Assembly: GCF_900116145.1 (NCBI RefSeq)
Contig: NZ_FPAB01000001.1
Span: 1 to 64,000 of the forward strand
Direction of reading: 5' to 3'
DNA length: 64,000 bases
From: Streptomyces harbinensis
GTDB taxonomy: Bacteria > Actinomycetota > Actinomycetes > Streptomycetales > Streptomycetaceae
The translations under genes were made by a program, and so were the position numbers. The notes beneath the pieces are model-generated. The model saw only the letters and a list, made by a program, of their open reading frames with translations, ran no database searches and was not told the DNA's origin. Every line of letters begins with the position of its first letter. Position 1 is the stretch's first letter. This document shows positions 1-9,456 of this stretch, one piece after another.

Positions 1-180
1 GGCGACCACCCCGCCGAGGCCGCGCCGGCCGCTGGGGATGCCGAGCAGATCGATGGCGACCAGGGGCCGGAAGAACTCCCCGTACACCGAGACCACCGCC
101 TCCGTAAGCTCGGCGATGAGCCGGGGTCCGGTCGTGCTGTCGAGCTGGTCCTCGTCGATGTGGACCTGGTAGTGCGGCAT
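1..180 (-). CDS. Tautomerase-family protein (partial, 3' end outside window)
   Basis: Only the first 60 residues are present; the gene runs off the left edge. The product begins MPHYQVHIDEDQLD, so a proline follows the initiator Met. That is the arrangement of the 4-oxalocrotonate tautomerase superfamily, in which Pro1 becomes the N-terminal catalytic base after Met removal. Met2-Pro tautomerases ketonise or isomerise small enol acids, but the substrate cannot be read from this fragment. It diverges from the MarR gene at 240, and the intervening 59 bp hold a MarR-type operator, so it is the likely regulatory target. Family assignment is moderately sure. Confidence 0.6.
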   Translation of the reverse strand, partial: MPHYQVHIDEDQLDSTTGPRLIAELTEAVVSVYGEFFRPLVAIDLLGIPSGRRGLGGVVA

Positions 181-202
181 GCGGGGCTCCTTCACCGAGC
201 AA

Positions 203-224
203 TTACCTTTGCACTCAAAGATAA
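203..224. promoter_or_regulatory. Probable MarR operator
   Basis: A 9-bp inverted repeat with one mismatch, TTACCTTTG-CACT-CAAAGATAA, sits between the divergent tautomerase (start 180) and marR-like (start 240) genes. It is unusually AT-rich for this chromosome. Size and position fit a MarR dimer site that would repress both directions. Binding is inferred. Confidence 0.6.
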
Positions 225-239
225 AAGTCGAGGGATGCG

Positions 240-725
240 ATGTCAACGGACGAGAGCGGCCCGCAGGACGTGGACGCGGCCGTCAGGGATCTGCTGCTGC
301 TCATGCCGCGGATGGTCGGGCGGGTCAAACGCATCCAGGTGCCCGCGGAACTGCGCTCGATGGCCCTGGCGCCGCGCCATCTGTCCCTGCTGTCCTACCT
401 GCTCTTCGACGGCCCGATGACGGTCAACGACCTCGCCGCCCGGCTGGAGGTGGCCCCCACCACCGTGAGCCTGATGGTCGGCGATCTGACCCGGAAGAAC
501 GTGCTGGAGCGCCGTCCGGATCCCGCCGACCGCCGCCGCCGGATCGTCAGCGTCACCGACGAACTGCGCCCGGCCATCACCCGCTGGCTCGCCCCCGGGG
601 CCGCCGCCTGGCGCCAGGCACTGGCGCCGCTCACCCCGGCGGAGCGGGCGCTGTTCGTCGCCACGTTCCGCGCGTACGAGGCCGCCCTGGCCCGGGAGGA
701 CGACACGGACCGGGCGGACGGCTGA
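240..725 (+). CDS. MarR-family transcriptional regulator
   Basis: 161-residue winged helix-turn-helix protein of usual MarR length. The HTH lies around residues 60-85 (VNDLAARLEVAPTTVSLMVG) and is followed by the wing signature RRPDPADRRRR, where MarR proteins carry the D-x-R-D-x-R-type basic wing. MarR proteins bind as dimers and usually release DNA on binding a phenolic or lipophilic ligand. It is divergent from a tautomerase gene, and an inverted repeat at 203-224 lies just ahead of the ATG, suggesting autorepression plus control of the tautomerase. The ligand is unknown. The ATG at 240 is preceded by AGGGA-like bases. Confidence 0.85.
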   Translation: MSTDESGPQDVDAAVRDLLLLMPRMVGRVKRIQVPAELRSMALAPRHLSLLSYLLFDGPMTVNDLAARLEVAPTTVSLMVGDLTRKNVLERRPDPADRRRRIVSVTDELRPAITRWLAPGAAAWRQALAPLTPAERALFVATFRAYEAALAREDDTDRADG

Positions 726-808
726 CGGGACCGGCCGTGCGGACGGCCGGCGGCAGGCCCGTGCATCCGGTCCGTGCATCCGGTCCCTGCCGCCTCCGGC
801 ACGAGAAA

Positions 809-848
809 ACCCCCGGGGCCGGCACGGGAGTGAGCCGGCCCCGGGGGT
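809..848. terminator. Bidirectional intrinsic terminator
   Basis: A perfect 15-bp stem (809-823 with 834-848) and a 10-nt loop lie between the convergent marR-like and BCCT genes. Read on the minus strand, the stem is followed by TTTTC, so it chiefly serves the BCCT gene. An imperfect duplication of a 13-mer, CCGTGCATCCGGT, lies just upstream at about 760-785. Confidence 0.85.
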
Positions 849-875
849 CATCCGGGGGTGAGGGTCGGGAAACGC

Positions 876-2570
876 TCAGCGGCGGGTGCGGCCACCCACC
901 GGCGCCTTGGCGCCCTTGGTCAGTTCGGCGGCCTTGTCCACTTTCTCGGCCTCCTCCAGGGCGGCCACCGCCTCCTCGATCAGGCGTTCCTCCGTCTTGC
1001 GGCGCTGCGCCGCCAGATAGGCGGCCCGTTCCGCGCGGAAGGATTTGAGCGTGGCCACACACATCGCGATCATCACGAAACTGAACGGCAGCGCGATGAT
1101 GATCGCCACCGTCTGGAGTGTGGTCAGCGCGTCACTGCCCGCCGCCACCAGCAGGGCGATGGCCACGGTGCCCTCGACGACCGACCAGAACACCCGGCTC
1201 CAGCGCGGCGGGGTGGGGTCGCCGCCCGAGGCCAGCATGTCCACCACGTACGAGCCGGAGTCCGAGGAGGTGACGAAGAACAGCACGATCAGCAGCATCG
1301 TGATACCCGCGACCAGGGCGCCGCCCGGGAAGTGGTCGAGCAGCTGGAAGAGGGCGCTGTCCTTGTTGACGCCGTCCGCGCCGACCATCGAGCCGGGCTC
1401 GTTCCGCTCCTGGTGCACGGCGGAGCCGCCGACGACGGAGAACCAGAAGAAGGTGAGCGCGGCCGGGACCAGCAGCACGCCGCCGACGAACTGGCGGACG
1501 GTGCGGCCCTTGGAGACGCGGGCGATGAAGATGCCGACGAAGGGCGCCCAGGAGATCCACCAGCCCCAGTAGAAGACGGTCCAGCCGCTCACCCAGGACT
1601 TGCCCTCCTCGCCGTACGCGGCTCCGGTGTCGAAGCTGAGCGAGGGCAGCGCCTGGAGGTAGTTGCCGATGTTCTCGGTGAAGTCCGACAGCAGCAGGGT
1701 GGTGGAGCCGGCGATCAGCAGGAACGCCATCAGGCAGAAGAACAGCACCATGTTGGTGTTGGACAGCCACTTCATGCCCTTGGCGAGGCCGGAGAGCACC
1801 GAGATCAGCGCCAGCAGCGTGATGCCGACGATCAGGGCCACCTGGAGCGCGGTGCCCGGGTTGTCGGCCCAGCCGAGGAAGTCGGCGCCCGCGGATATCT
1901 GGAGCACACCGAAGCCGAGCGAGGTGGCGACACCGAAGACGGTACCGACCAGCGCGATGACGTCGATGGCGTCACCGGCCTTGCCCTTCACCCGGTCGCC
2001 CAGCAGCGGCTCCAGCGCCCAGCGGATGGAGACCGGCCGGCCCTTGCGGTGCACGGCGTACCCGATGGCCAGGCCGACCACCACGTAGATCGCCCAGGGG
2101 TGGATGCCCCAGTGCAGGAAGGTCTGCGAGAACGCGGCGCGCGCGGCCTCCGCCTCGCCGCCCTCGACGCCGGGGCGCGGCGAGTCGTAGAAGGTCAGCG
2201 GTTCGGCGACGCCCCAGTAGACGAGGCCGATGCCCATGCCGGCGGCGAAGAGCATCGCCAGCCAGGAGGCGGTGGAGAAGTCCGGCTTGTCGTCGTCCTT
2301 GCCCAGCTTGATGTCACCGAAGCGGCTCAGGCCCACCCAGACGACGAAGACCACGAAGAGCGAGACCAGCACCATGTAGTACCAGCCGAGGTTGCCGACC
2401 ACATCGGAGTTGAGCGCCATGACCGCACGGTTCGCGGCGTCGTCCCAGATGATGGCCCACAGCACGAAGGCGCCGATGATCGCGACGGAGGGCCAGAAGA
2501 CCCAGGGGGCGATCGTGCGGTGCCATGGCTCTGGTCTCACCGGTGACGGTGCGGGTTTCCGGTCGGACAT
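876..2570 (-). CDS. BCCT-family (betaine/carnitine/choline) transporter
   Basis: 564-residue membrane protein with about twelve hydrophobic segments. BCCT hallmarks are visible: GMGIGLVYWGVAEP in the region of the family's Gly-rich segment, and the family signature WTVFYWGWWISWAPFVGIF. These Na+- or H+-coupled carriers import compatible solutes such as glycine betaine, often with osmotic activation through the charged C-terminal tail. Here that tail is Glu/Lys/Arg-rich and ends in GGRTRR. The start MSDRK at 2570 is preferred over an upstream in-frame start because AGAGGGG precedes it by 7 nt. Substrate is uncertain. The gene stands alone, with a terminator at 809-848. Confidence 0.9.
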   Translation of the reverse strand: MSDRKPAPSPVRPEPWHRTIAPWVFWPSVAIIGAFVLWAIIWDDAANRAVMALNSDVVGNLGWYYMVLVSLFVVFVVWVGLSRFGDIKLGKDDDKPDFSTASWLAMLFAAGMGIGLVYWGVAEPLTFYDSPRPGVEGGEAEAARAAFSQTFLHWGIHPWAIYVVVGLAIGYAVHRKGRPVSIRWALEPLLGDRVKGKAGDAIDVIALVGTVFGVATSLGFGVLQISAGADFLGWADNPGTALQVALIVGITLLALISVLSGLAKGMKWLSNTNMVLFFCLMAFLLIAGSTTLLLSDFTENIGNYLQALPSLSFDTGAAYGEEGKSWVSGWTVFYWGWWISWAPFVGIFIARVSKGRTVRQFVGGVLLVPAALTFFWFSVVGGSAVHQERNEPGSMVGADGVNKDSALFQLLDHFPGGALVAGITMLLIVLFFVTSSDSGSYVVDMLASGGDPTPPRWSRVFWSVVEGTVAIALLVAAGSDALTTLQTVAIIIALPFSFVMIAMCVATLKSFRAERAAYLAAQRRKTEERLIEEAVAALEEAEKVDKAAELTKGAKAPVGGRTRR

Positions 2571-2595
2571 GCGTTTCCCCTCTGGGCGGTGCGAA

Positions 2596-2611
2596 GGCTG
2601 TGCAAACAGCC
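2596..2611. promoter_or_regulatory. Palindrome upstream of the BCCT gene
   Basis: A perfect 6-bp inverted repeat, GGCTGT-GCAA-ACAGCC, lies 26 bp upstream of the BCCT start, just beyond its ribosome binding site. Read on the minus strand, TTGACC immediately precedes it. It could be an operator or an RNA hairpin; which one cannot be decided from sequence. Confidence 0.35.
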
Positions 2612-2740
2612 TGGTCAACGTGTCGCGCCTGCCCGAGAAGGAAAGATGTATGTGTCACGATTGGGTCTCTGTGCGGAGACGAACAGCACACGGGCCCCAT
2701 CGGCCGCGTTCCGTACCGCCGTCCCCGCACCGCCGGGCCG

Positions 2741-3202
2741 CTATCCGGCCGAAAACCGCAGCACGTCGTTGAGGAACGGCACCTCCAGCCACGGCCGGGG
2801 CTGGGCCATCAGCGTCAGCAGCACGATCGTGGTGCCGAACACCCCGTAGGTGACGATGTCGGTGGTGCGCGAGCGGACCGCGAGCATGCCGACCTCCGGC
2901 ACCCAGGCGCGCAGCAGCGCGCCCGCGGCCAGGGAGCCGCCGACGATGAGCAGCCCCACCCGGAAGTTGCCGAGCGTGACCAGCAGCCCCACCAGCGTGC
3001 CGCCGATCACCGTCAGCAGCGGCCACTGCCGTATGGCGGCGGGGGCGCTGCCGGGCGCGGTGCGCCGGCCGCCCTCGGGGCGTGCGGTGTCCCGGGTGCT
3101 GTACTTGTCGGACGGGGTGCCGCCACCGCCGACGGTGGCGACCTTCCGTACCCGGCGCACCCAGCCGCGTACCGGGCCCGGCAGCCCGATCCTTCGGGTC
3201 AT
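2741..3202 (-). CDS. DUF3017 membrane protein
   Basis: 153-residue protein with a basic, Gly-rich N-terminal 60 residues followed by three hydrophobic helices (about 63-80, 85-105 and 115-133). This matches the actinobacterial DUF3017 family, which habitually follows folD. Its ATG (3200-3202) overlaps the folD stop as ATGA, so the two are translationally coupled. No enzymatic motif is visible and function is unknown. Confidence 0.75.
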   Translation of the reverse strand: MTRRIGLPGPVRGWVRRVRKVATVGGGGTPSDKYSTRDTARPEGGRRTAPGSAPAAIRQWPLLTVIGGTLVGLLVTLGNFRVGLLIVGGSLAAGALLRAWVPEVGMLAVRSRTTDIVTYGVFGTTIVLLTLMAQPRPWLEVPFLNDVLRFSAG

Positions 3203-4059
3203 GCGGTGGCCGCCTGCCGCTCGGCCGCCTCCACCACGTTGCTCAGCAGCATCGCCCGGGTCATCGGGCCGACCCCGCCGGGGTTGGGGGAGAGCCAGCC
3301 GGCCACCTCGGCGACGCCCGGGTGGACATCGCCGACGATCTTGCCGCTCTCGTCGCGGCTGACACCGACGTCGAGGACGGCGGCGCCGGGCTTCACGTCC
3401 TCCGGCTTGACCAGGTGCGGCACCCCGGCCGCCGCGACGACGATGTCGGCGCGGCGCAGCTGCGCGGACAGGTCGCGGGTGCCGGTGTGGCACTGGGTGA
3501 CGGTGGCGTTCTCGCTGCGCCGGGTGAGCAGCAGCGGCAGCGAGCGGCCGACGGTGATGCCGCGGCCGACGACGGCGACCTCGGCGCCGGCGATCTCCAC
3601 GCCGTGCCGACGCAGCAGCTCGATGATGCCGGCCGGGGTGCAGGGCAGCGGCGCGGGCTCGTTGAGGACGAGCCGGCCGAGGTTGACCGGGTGCAGCCCG
3701 TCGGCGTCCTTGGCGGGGTCCATGAGGGCGAGGACGCGGTTGACGTCGGTGCCGCGCGGCAGCGGGAGCTGCACGATGTAGCCGGTGCAGGCGGGGTCCT
3801 CGTTCAGCTCGCGGACGACGGCCTCGATCTCCTCCTGGCTCGCGGTGGCGGGCAGCTCGCGCTGGATGGAGGCGATGCCGACGGCCGCGCAGTCGCGGTG
3901 CTTGCCGGCCACGTACTTCTGGCTGCCGGGGTCCTCACCGACCAGGACGGTGCCGAGTCCGGGGGTGATGCCGCGCTCACGGAGGGCCTGGACCCGGGTG
4001 GTGAGGTCGGACTTGATCGCGGCGGCGGTCGCCTTGCCATCGAGAATCTGCGCGCTCAT
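3199..4059 (-). CDS. folD: Methylenetetrahydrofolate dehydrogenase/cyclohydrolase FolD
   Basis: 286 residues, typical FolD length. The bifunctional enzyme oxidises 5,10-methylene-THF with NADP+ and hydrolyses the methenyl product to 10-formyl-THF, the formyl donor for the PurN and PurH steps encoded nearby. Tyr49 and catalytic Lys53 lie in [12 protein letters not shown]. The VQLPLP motif, [11 protein letters not shown], the dinucleotide-binding loop [14 protein letters not shown] and the C-terminal PGGVGPMT signature are all present. Start at 4059 (MSAQ) fits the family N-terminus, with GAGGATGGGGGC upstream. Translationally coupled to the DUF3017 gene. Confidence 0.97.
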   Translation of the reverse strand: MSAQILDGKATAAAIKSDLTTRVQALRERGITPGLGTVLVGEDPGSQKYVAGKHRDCAAVGIASIQRELPATASQEEIEAVVRELNEDPACTGYIVQLPLPRGTDVNRVLALMDPAKDADGLHPVNLGRLVLNEPAPLPCTPAGIIELLRRHGVEIAGAEVAVVGRGITVGRSLPLLLTRRSENATVTQCHTGTRDLSAQLRRADIVVAAAGVPHLVKPEDVKPGAAVLDVGVSRDESGKIVGDVHPGVAEVAGWLSPNPGGVGPMTRAMLLSNVVEAAERQAATA

Positions 4060-4194
4060 GCCCCCATCCTCGCGGATGCGGGGGCCTGCCTCCCAATCGC
4101 CCGCCGGGAACCCTGGACAGGGCACGGGTGGGCACGATCAAATGACGAGCGGCATTGTCCGCAAAGGGAACTTTCCGAGAGGGCCGTCGACCGC

Positions 4195-4596
4195 ATGAGC
4201 ACATCTCCGTCCCCGCAGCTGCCCAGCCGCGTCCGGTCGGCCCGTACCGTCTCCTACGCCGTGGCCGTGATCACCCTGCTGATGGCGGCGATCTCGCTCC
4301 AGGCCGGGTTCGGGGACGAGGAGGCGCTGCGCGAGCTGGAGATGACGGCCGGGCCGGTCATCGCGCTCGGGGTGATCTTCCTGGTGTACGCGGCGGCCGG
4401 GTTCGCGCTGGCCGCCCGGTTCACCAAGGGCGGGGCCGGGGTGCGGATCGCCGGGCTCGGCTGGGGTACGGCGGGGATCGTGCTGGGTTTCGGCACCGGG
4501 ACGCTGGGGCTGCTGGTGCTCGCCGCCTCGGCGACGGTGGTGGTGCTGCTGGCGATGAAGGACAGCCGCGTCTGGTTCACCCGCGCGCAGAAGTAA
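4195..4596 (+). CDS. Small four-helix membrane protein
   Basis: 133 residues with four hydrophobic stretches: about 20-38, 52-72, 82-97 and 99-117. The short N-terminus is Ser/Pro/Arg-rich and the C-terminus is basic. No catalytic or binding motif is seen and I do not recognise the family with certainty. It diverges from folD across 135 bp. The next gene downstream is a secreted nuclease, separated by a hairpin. Confidence 0.6.
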   Translation: MSTSPSPQLPSRVRSARTVSYAVAVITLLMAAISLQAGFGDEEALRELEMTAGPVIALGVIFLVYAAAGFALAARFTKGGAGVRIAGLGWGTAGIVLGFGTGTLGLLVLAASATVVVLLAMKDSRVWFTRAQK

Positions 4597-4611
4597 CCGC
4601 CCGGGCGCGTA

Positions 4612-4642
4612 CGCGAGTTGGACGGCGCGTTATCAACTCGCG
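4612..4642. terminator. Hairpin between membrane-protein and nuclease genes
   Basis: CGCGAGTTG (4612-4620) pairs perfectly with CAACTCGCG (4634-4642) around a 13-nt loop. It lies 16 bp past the stop at 4596. A terminator without a U-tract is the simplest reading; an operator for the downstream gene is possible. Confidence 0.45.
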
Positions 4643-4720
4643 CAGTAAGCGTCATGAACATGTCATCTACGCGCTCAACAATCTGTCGGGAACCCCCACC
4701 CCCACCCCGGGAGGAACCCG

Positions 4721-5356
4721 ATGCTCACCCGCGCCCGACGCCGCGCCACCGTGCTCATCACCGCACTGTGCACCGCGCTGCTGTTCGTCCTGCTGGGCCA
4801 GCCGGCCACCGCCGCACCCCCCAACATCCCCTCCGCCGCCACCGCACGCACCGAACTGAACGCCCTGCGGGTCGCCGCCGAGGGCCCCATGACCGGCTAC
4901 TCCCGCGACCTCTTCCCCCACTGGACCAGCTCCGGCGGCTGCACCACCCGCCAGACCGTCCTCAAACGGGACGGCAGCAACGTCGTCGTGGGCAGCAACT
5001 GCCAGCCCACCTCCGGCAGCTGGTACAGCCCCTTCGACGGGGTCACCGTCACCAGCGCCTCCGGCGTGGACATCGACCACATCGTGCCGCTCGCCGAAGC
5101 CTGGCGCTCGGGCGCCAACTCCTGGACCACCGACACCCGCCGCGCCTTCGCCAACGACCTGTCCAACCCCCAGCTGATCGCCGTCAGCGCCTCCTCCAAC
5201 CGCTCCAAGGGCGACCAGGACCCCGCCGACTGGAAGCCCGTCTCCTCCTACCAGTGCACCTACGCCCGGATGTGGATACGCGCCAAGTACCGCTGGAACC
5301 TCAGTGTGGACACGGCCGAGAAATCGGCCCTGACAACCATGCTGGGCACCTGCTGA
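4721..5356 (+). CDS. Secreted HNH endonuclease-family protein
   Basis: 211 residues. A signal peptide is clear: basic RARRR, a hydrophobic core, and a cut near ATAAP (about residue 32). The mature part carries DIDHIVPLAEAW, whose Asp-His pair is the HNH metal/catalytic motif, then NPQLIAVSASSNRSKGDQDP, the Asn/Lys block of this family (related to DUF1524/GmrSD C-terminal nucleases). Three Cys in the mature part (GGCTTR, SNCQP, YQCTY) plus one at the C-terminal end allow disulphides. Likely an extracellular nuclease for nutrient or DNA turnover, as streptomycetes secrete during development. ATG follows GGGAGGAACCCG. Confidence 0.85.
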   Translation: MLTRARRRATVLITALCTALLFVLLGQPATAAPPNIPSAATARTELNALRVAAEGPMTGYSRDLFPHWTSSGGCTTRQTVLKRDGSNVVVGSNCQPTSGSWYSPFDGVTVTSASGVDIDHIVPLAEAWRSGANSWTTDTRRAFANDLSNPQLIAVSASSNRSKGDQDPADWKPVSSYQCTYARMWIRAKYRWNLSVDTAEKSALTTMLGTC

Positions 5357-5365
5357 TCTGGTCGG

Positions 5366-5626
5366 ATGTCCGGTATGAGCGAACGCTATTCCACTTTCAA
5401 AGCGCCGCGCGGCGGCATCATGACCACCGAAGTCGGCGCCATCACCGGTGAACTGGAACTGCACACGGCGGCGGACGAGAACGGCCTGCTCGCCCTGCAC
5501 ATCCGCTACGCGGGCGCCGACGAGTGGTACACCATCGAAGGCTCCCCGTACCAGCTCCACGACGCGCGCGACGCGGACGTCCTGCACACCATCCTCATCG
5601 AGATGCTGCACCGGCCGCAGCCCTGA
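5366..5626 (+). CDS. Small conserved-type hypothetical protein
   Basis: 86 residues, no membrane segment and no Cys. The composition is that of a small soluble alpha/beta protein (EVGAITGELELHTA, then YTIEGSPYQLHD). I do not recognise a family. The start is uncertain: ATG at 5366, 5375 or 5420 are all possible and none has a good ribosome binding site. It begins 10 bp after the nuclease stop and could be co-transcribed with it. Coding is supported by strong third-position GC and a good terminator just after it. Confidence 0.55.
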   Translation: MSGMSERYSTFKAPRGGIMTTEVGAITGELELHTAADENGLLALHIRYAGADEWYTIEGSPYQLHDARDADVLHTILIEMLHRPQP

Positions 5627-5634
5627 CCACCACG

Positions 5635-5677
5635 GCCGGACGGCCGCGCCCCTCTCGCGGGGGCGCGGCCGTCCGGC
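5635..5677. terminator. Bidirectional intrinsic terminator
   Basis: A perfect 18-bp stem (5635-5652 with 5660-5677) closes a 7-nt loop between the convergent small-protein gene and purH. It should stop transcripts from both sides. Confidence 0.85.
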
Positions 5678-5704
5678 TGCCGGTGCGACCCGGCGCGGTA
5701 TGTA

Positions 5705-7278
<1,574 letters not shown>

Positions 7279-7282
<4 letters not shown>

Positions 7283-7926
7283 GGGATGGAAACCTTTCGT
7301 CCCTCGATGCGGTATCCCTCGCGGGCCAGCCGGCCCACGGCGTCGACGAGCAGCGAGCGCTCGACTTCCTTGATCCGCTCGTGGAGCGACGCCTCGTCGT
7401 CCTCCTCGCGGATGTCCACCGCCCCCTGGGCGATGATCGGGCCGGTGTCCACCCCGGCGTCCACGAAGTGCACCGTGCAGCCGGTCACCTTGACGCCGTG
7501 GGCGAGCGCGTCCCGTACCCCGTGGGCACCGGGGAAGCTCGGCAGCAGCGCGGGATGGGTATTGATGAATCGCCCGCCGAACCGGGCGAGGAATGCCGGG
7601 CCCACGATCTTCATGAAGCCGGCCGAGACGACGAGATCGGGCTCGTACGCGGCCACCTCCCCGGCGAGGGCACGGTCCCAGTCGGCGCGGGTGGCGAAGT
7701 CGCCGACGCGCCGTACGAAGGTGGGCACCCCGGCGCGTTCGGCCCGGCGCAGCCCCTCGATGCCGTCGCGGTCGGCGCCGACCGCGACCACCTGGGCGCC
7801 GTACCAGCGCGGGCCGAGGGCGGACTGGGCATCCAGCAGCGCCTGGAGATTGGTGCCGGAGCCGGAAACCAGGACGACGAGGCGTGCGGGATCCTTGGGC
7901 GGCTGGGCTGGGGCCACGGCGGACAT
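7279..7926 (-). CDS. purN: Phosphoribosylglycinamide formyltransferase PurN
   Basis: 215 residues. Transfers the formyl group of 10-formyl-THF to GAR in purine synthesis. The N-terminal loop [16 protein letters not shown] binds the GAR phosphate. The catalytic Asn-His-Asp set is visible: Asn and His in [14 protein letters not shown] and Asp in [11 protein letters not shown]. The N-terminus is slightly longer than E. coli PurN ([13 protein letters not shown]). Start at 7926. The stop overlaps the GTG of purH. Confidence 0.96.
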
Positions 7927-8073
7927 CTTCCTCGAGCGGTGGGCGAAGCGCGACAGGGCCGTCGGCCACCGGTCACCATACCGGCATACCGGGCTCCCCC
8001 ATGCGACGGGTGAGGCGGGGCCGGGTACGGTCGTTGCCAGCGGATCCGCGGACGAAGGGGACAGCCGACCACC

Positions 8074-8913
8074 ATGACCGATCGACGGCGAGCCTCGGGG
8101 CGGCAGGACCGGCCCGGCGAGGAGCACAACCCCTTCGCACCGCCGCCCGAGGGCCAGCCGGACCGGCCGTGGCAGTTCCGCCGTGACGACAGCGGCAACG
8201 GCGACAGCGGCGGACGCGGCGGCCCCGGGAGCGGCGGGGGCAACGGGAGCGGCGGCGACGGTGGCAACACCGGCGACGACGAGAACGAGGACAACCAGCG
8301 CTCCCGCTGGGGCAGCCAGTGGAGCCGGCGCCAGCCGGGCCGGGGCACCGGCGGCTTCGGCCAGCCCCCGCAGCAACCCGGCGAGGAGCCGGGCGGGCGG
8401 CCGTTCGGCCCGCGCTGGGACCCGACCGACCCGCGCCAGCGGCACGCCAGATACGCGCTGCTGGCCGGCCTGTGGGGCATCTTCGCCGGCCTGCTGGGCT
8501 GGGAATGGCTGGGCCTGCTGCTCGGCGCGCTCGCCCTGTACTGGGGCATCAGCGGACTGCGCGGCGCCCCGCGGGAGGAAACGGAGAAGGACGGGAAGAC
8601 CGGCACGGACGAGCAGGAGCCGCACCACCGGGCGACCGTAGCCCAGGTGGAGGGCGAGGCCCCGCGCCCCGGCCCGGGCCCCACCGCCACCACCACCCCG
8701 CCCGCACCCCGGCGTTCCCCGGTGGGCATGGCGATCGGCGGTGTGGTGCTGGCGGGCCTGGCCCTGCTGATCGTCTTCACCACCTACACGGTGCAGCTGG
8801 TGTACAAGGACTACTTCGACTGCCACCAGGACGCCCTGACCACCACCAGCCGCGAGGCATGCGAGGACCTGCTGCCCGAGCGGCTCCGGCCGATCCTCGG
8901 CGACCGGAACTGA
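8074..8913 (+). CDS. Membrane protein with disordered Gly-rich N-terminus
   Basis: 279 residues in three parts: a hydrophilic, Gly/Asp/Asn/Arg/Pro-rich first 120 residues that should be disordered; a pair of close hydrophobic helices (about 128-163, rich in Gly and Trp, with WGIFAGLLGWEWLGLLLG); and a linker followed by a final helix (about 215-237) and a short C-terminal tail with two Cys (FDCHQ, REACEDL) that may face outside. I do not recognise a function. It diverges from purN across about 150 bp and ends at a terminator at 8920-8952. Confidence 0.65.
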   Translation: MTDRRRASGRQDRPGEEHNPFAPPPEGQPDRPWQFRRDDSGNGDSGGRGGPGSGGGNGSGGDGGNTGDDENEDNQRSRWGSQWSRRQPGRGTGGFGQPPQQPGEEPGGRPFGPRWDPTDPRQRHARYALLAGLWGIFAGLLGWEWLGLLLGALALYWGISGLRGAPREETEKDGKTGTDEQEPHHRATVAQVEGEAPRPGPGPTATTTPPAPRRSPVGMAIGGVVLAGLALLIVFTTYTVQLVYKDYFDCHQDALTTTSREACEDLLPERLRPILGDRN

Positions 8914-8919
8914 GGCGAG

Positions 8920-8952
8920 GGGCGGTGGTGGGCGCCCGGCCCACCACCGCCC
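8920..8952. terminator. Bidirectional intrinsic terminator
   Basis: A perfect 14-bp stem (8920-8933 with 8939-8952) and a 5-nt loop lie between the convergent membrane-protein and SnoaL-like genes. Confidence 0.8.
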
Positions 8953-8975
8953 GTCGCCGCCGCGCCCGCGCGGAC

Positions 8976-9413
8976 TCAGTCCGCCGTTGCCGCGAACGCC
9001 CGGGCCACCGCCAGGCTGTCCTCGTAGATGTGCTGACAGGCGATCAGCCCGTCCTCGACGGTGAGGTGCAGGGCGAACGCCGCCGTGTAGGCCCGGCCCG
9101 TGGAGCGGGCGGTCTGCCTGATCTCCCCGGTGATCACGGCGTCGGTGCCGTCCACCAGGATCCGCTCGACCGTCGTGCTGGCTTCCTCCGGCACATGGTG
9201 CGCGGCCAGCTCCCGGTAGTGCGCGGCGATGTCGGCCCGGGTGCGGCGGTGCCGGATCCACGGGGTCGCAGCGCGGCCGTGCTCCTCCCGGGGCCAGTCC
9301 AGCCGCCAGTCGACCTCCGCCGCGTACAGCTCGGCGATCTTCTCCGGGTCCCCGGCGCCGATCCGGCCCAGCAGGTCGTGCACCACGGCCCTCGTTCTCG
9401 AACTGTCGTCCAT
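8976..9413 (-). CDS. SnoaL-like (NTF2-fold) protein
   Basis: 145 residues from ATG 9413 (an in-frame start at 9434 would add seven). The pattern is that of SnoaL/limonene-epoxide-hydrolase-like cone folds: an N-terminal helix with LLGRIGAGDPEKIAELYA, then YAAEVDWRLDWP, then a ligand-pocket strand series ending in GLIACQHIYEDSLAVARAF. These proteins range from polyketide cyclases to binding or detoxification proteins, so no substrate can be given. It ends 40 bp before its neighbour at 9457 starts, on the same strand, and may be co-transcribed with that gene. Confidence 0.75.
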   Translation of the reverse strand: MDDSSRTRAVVHDLLGRIGAGDPEKIAELYAAEVDWRLDWPREEHGRAATPWIRHRRTRADIAAHYRELAAHHVPEEASTTVERILVDGTDAVITGEIRQTARSTGRAYTAAFALHLTVEDGLIACQHIYEDSLAVARAFAATAD

Positions 9414-9456
9414 GCGGGCGATGTTCTCACGCACCGCTCAGGTACGTCCGCCGGAT

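Noticed and set aside
760..785. Tandem 13-mer CCGTGCATCCGGT repeated twice
   Set aside because: Only two copies, no relation to the hairpin or gene ends. Probably a chance slippage event.
858..2546. Long plus-strand reading frame opposite the BCCT transporter
   Set aside because: It is a shadow caused by the high GC content: the protein is His/Arg/Gln-rich without any domain, while the minus strand has a complete, well-conserved transporter.
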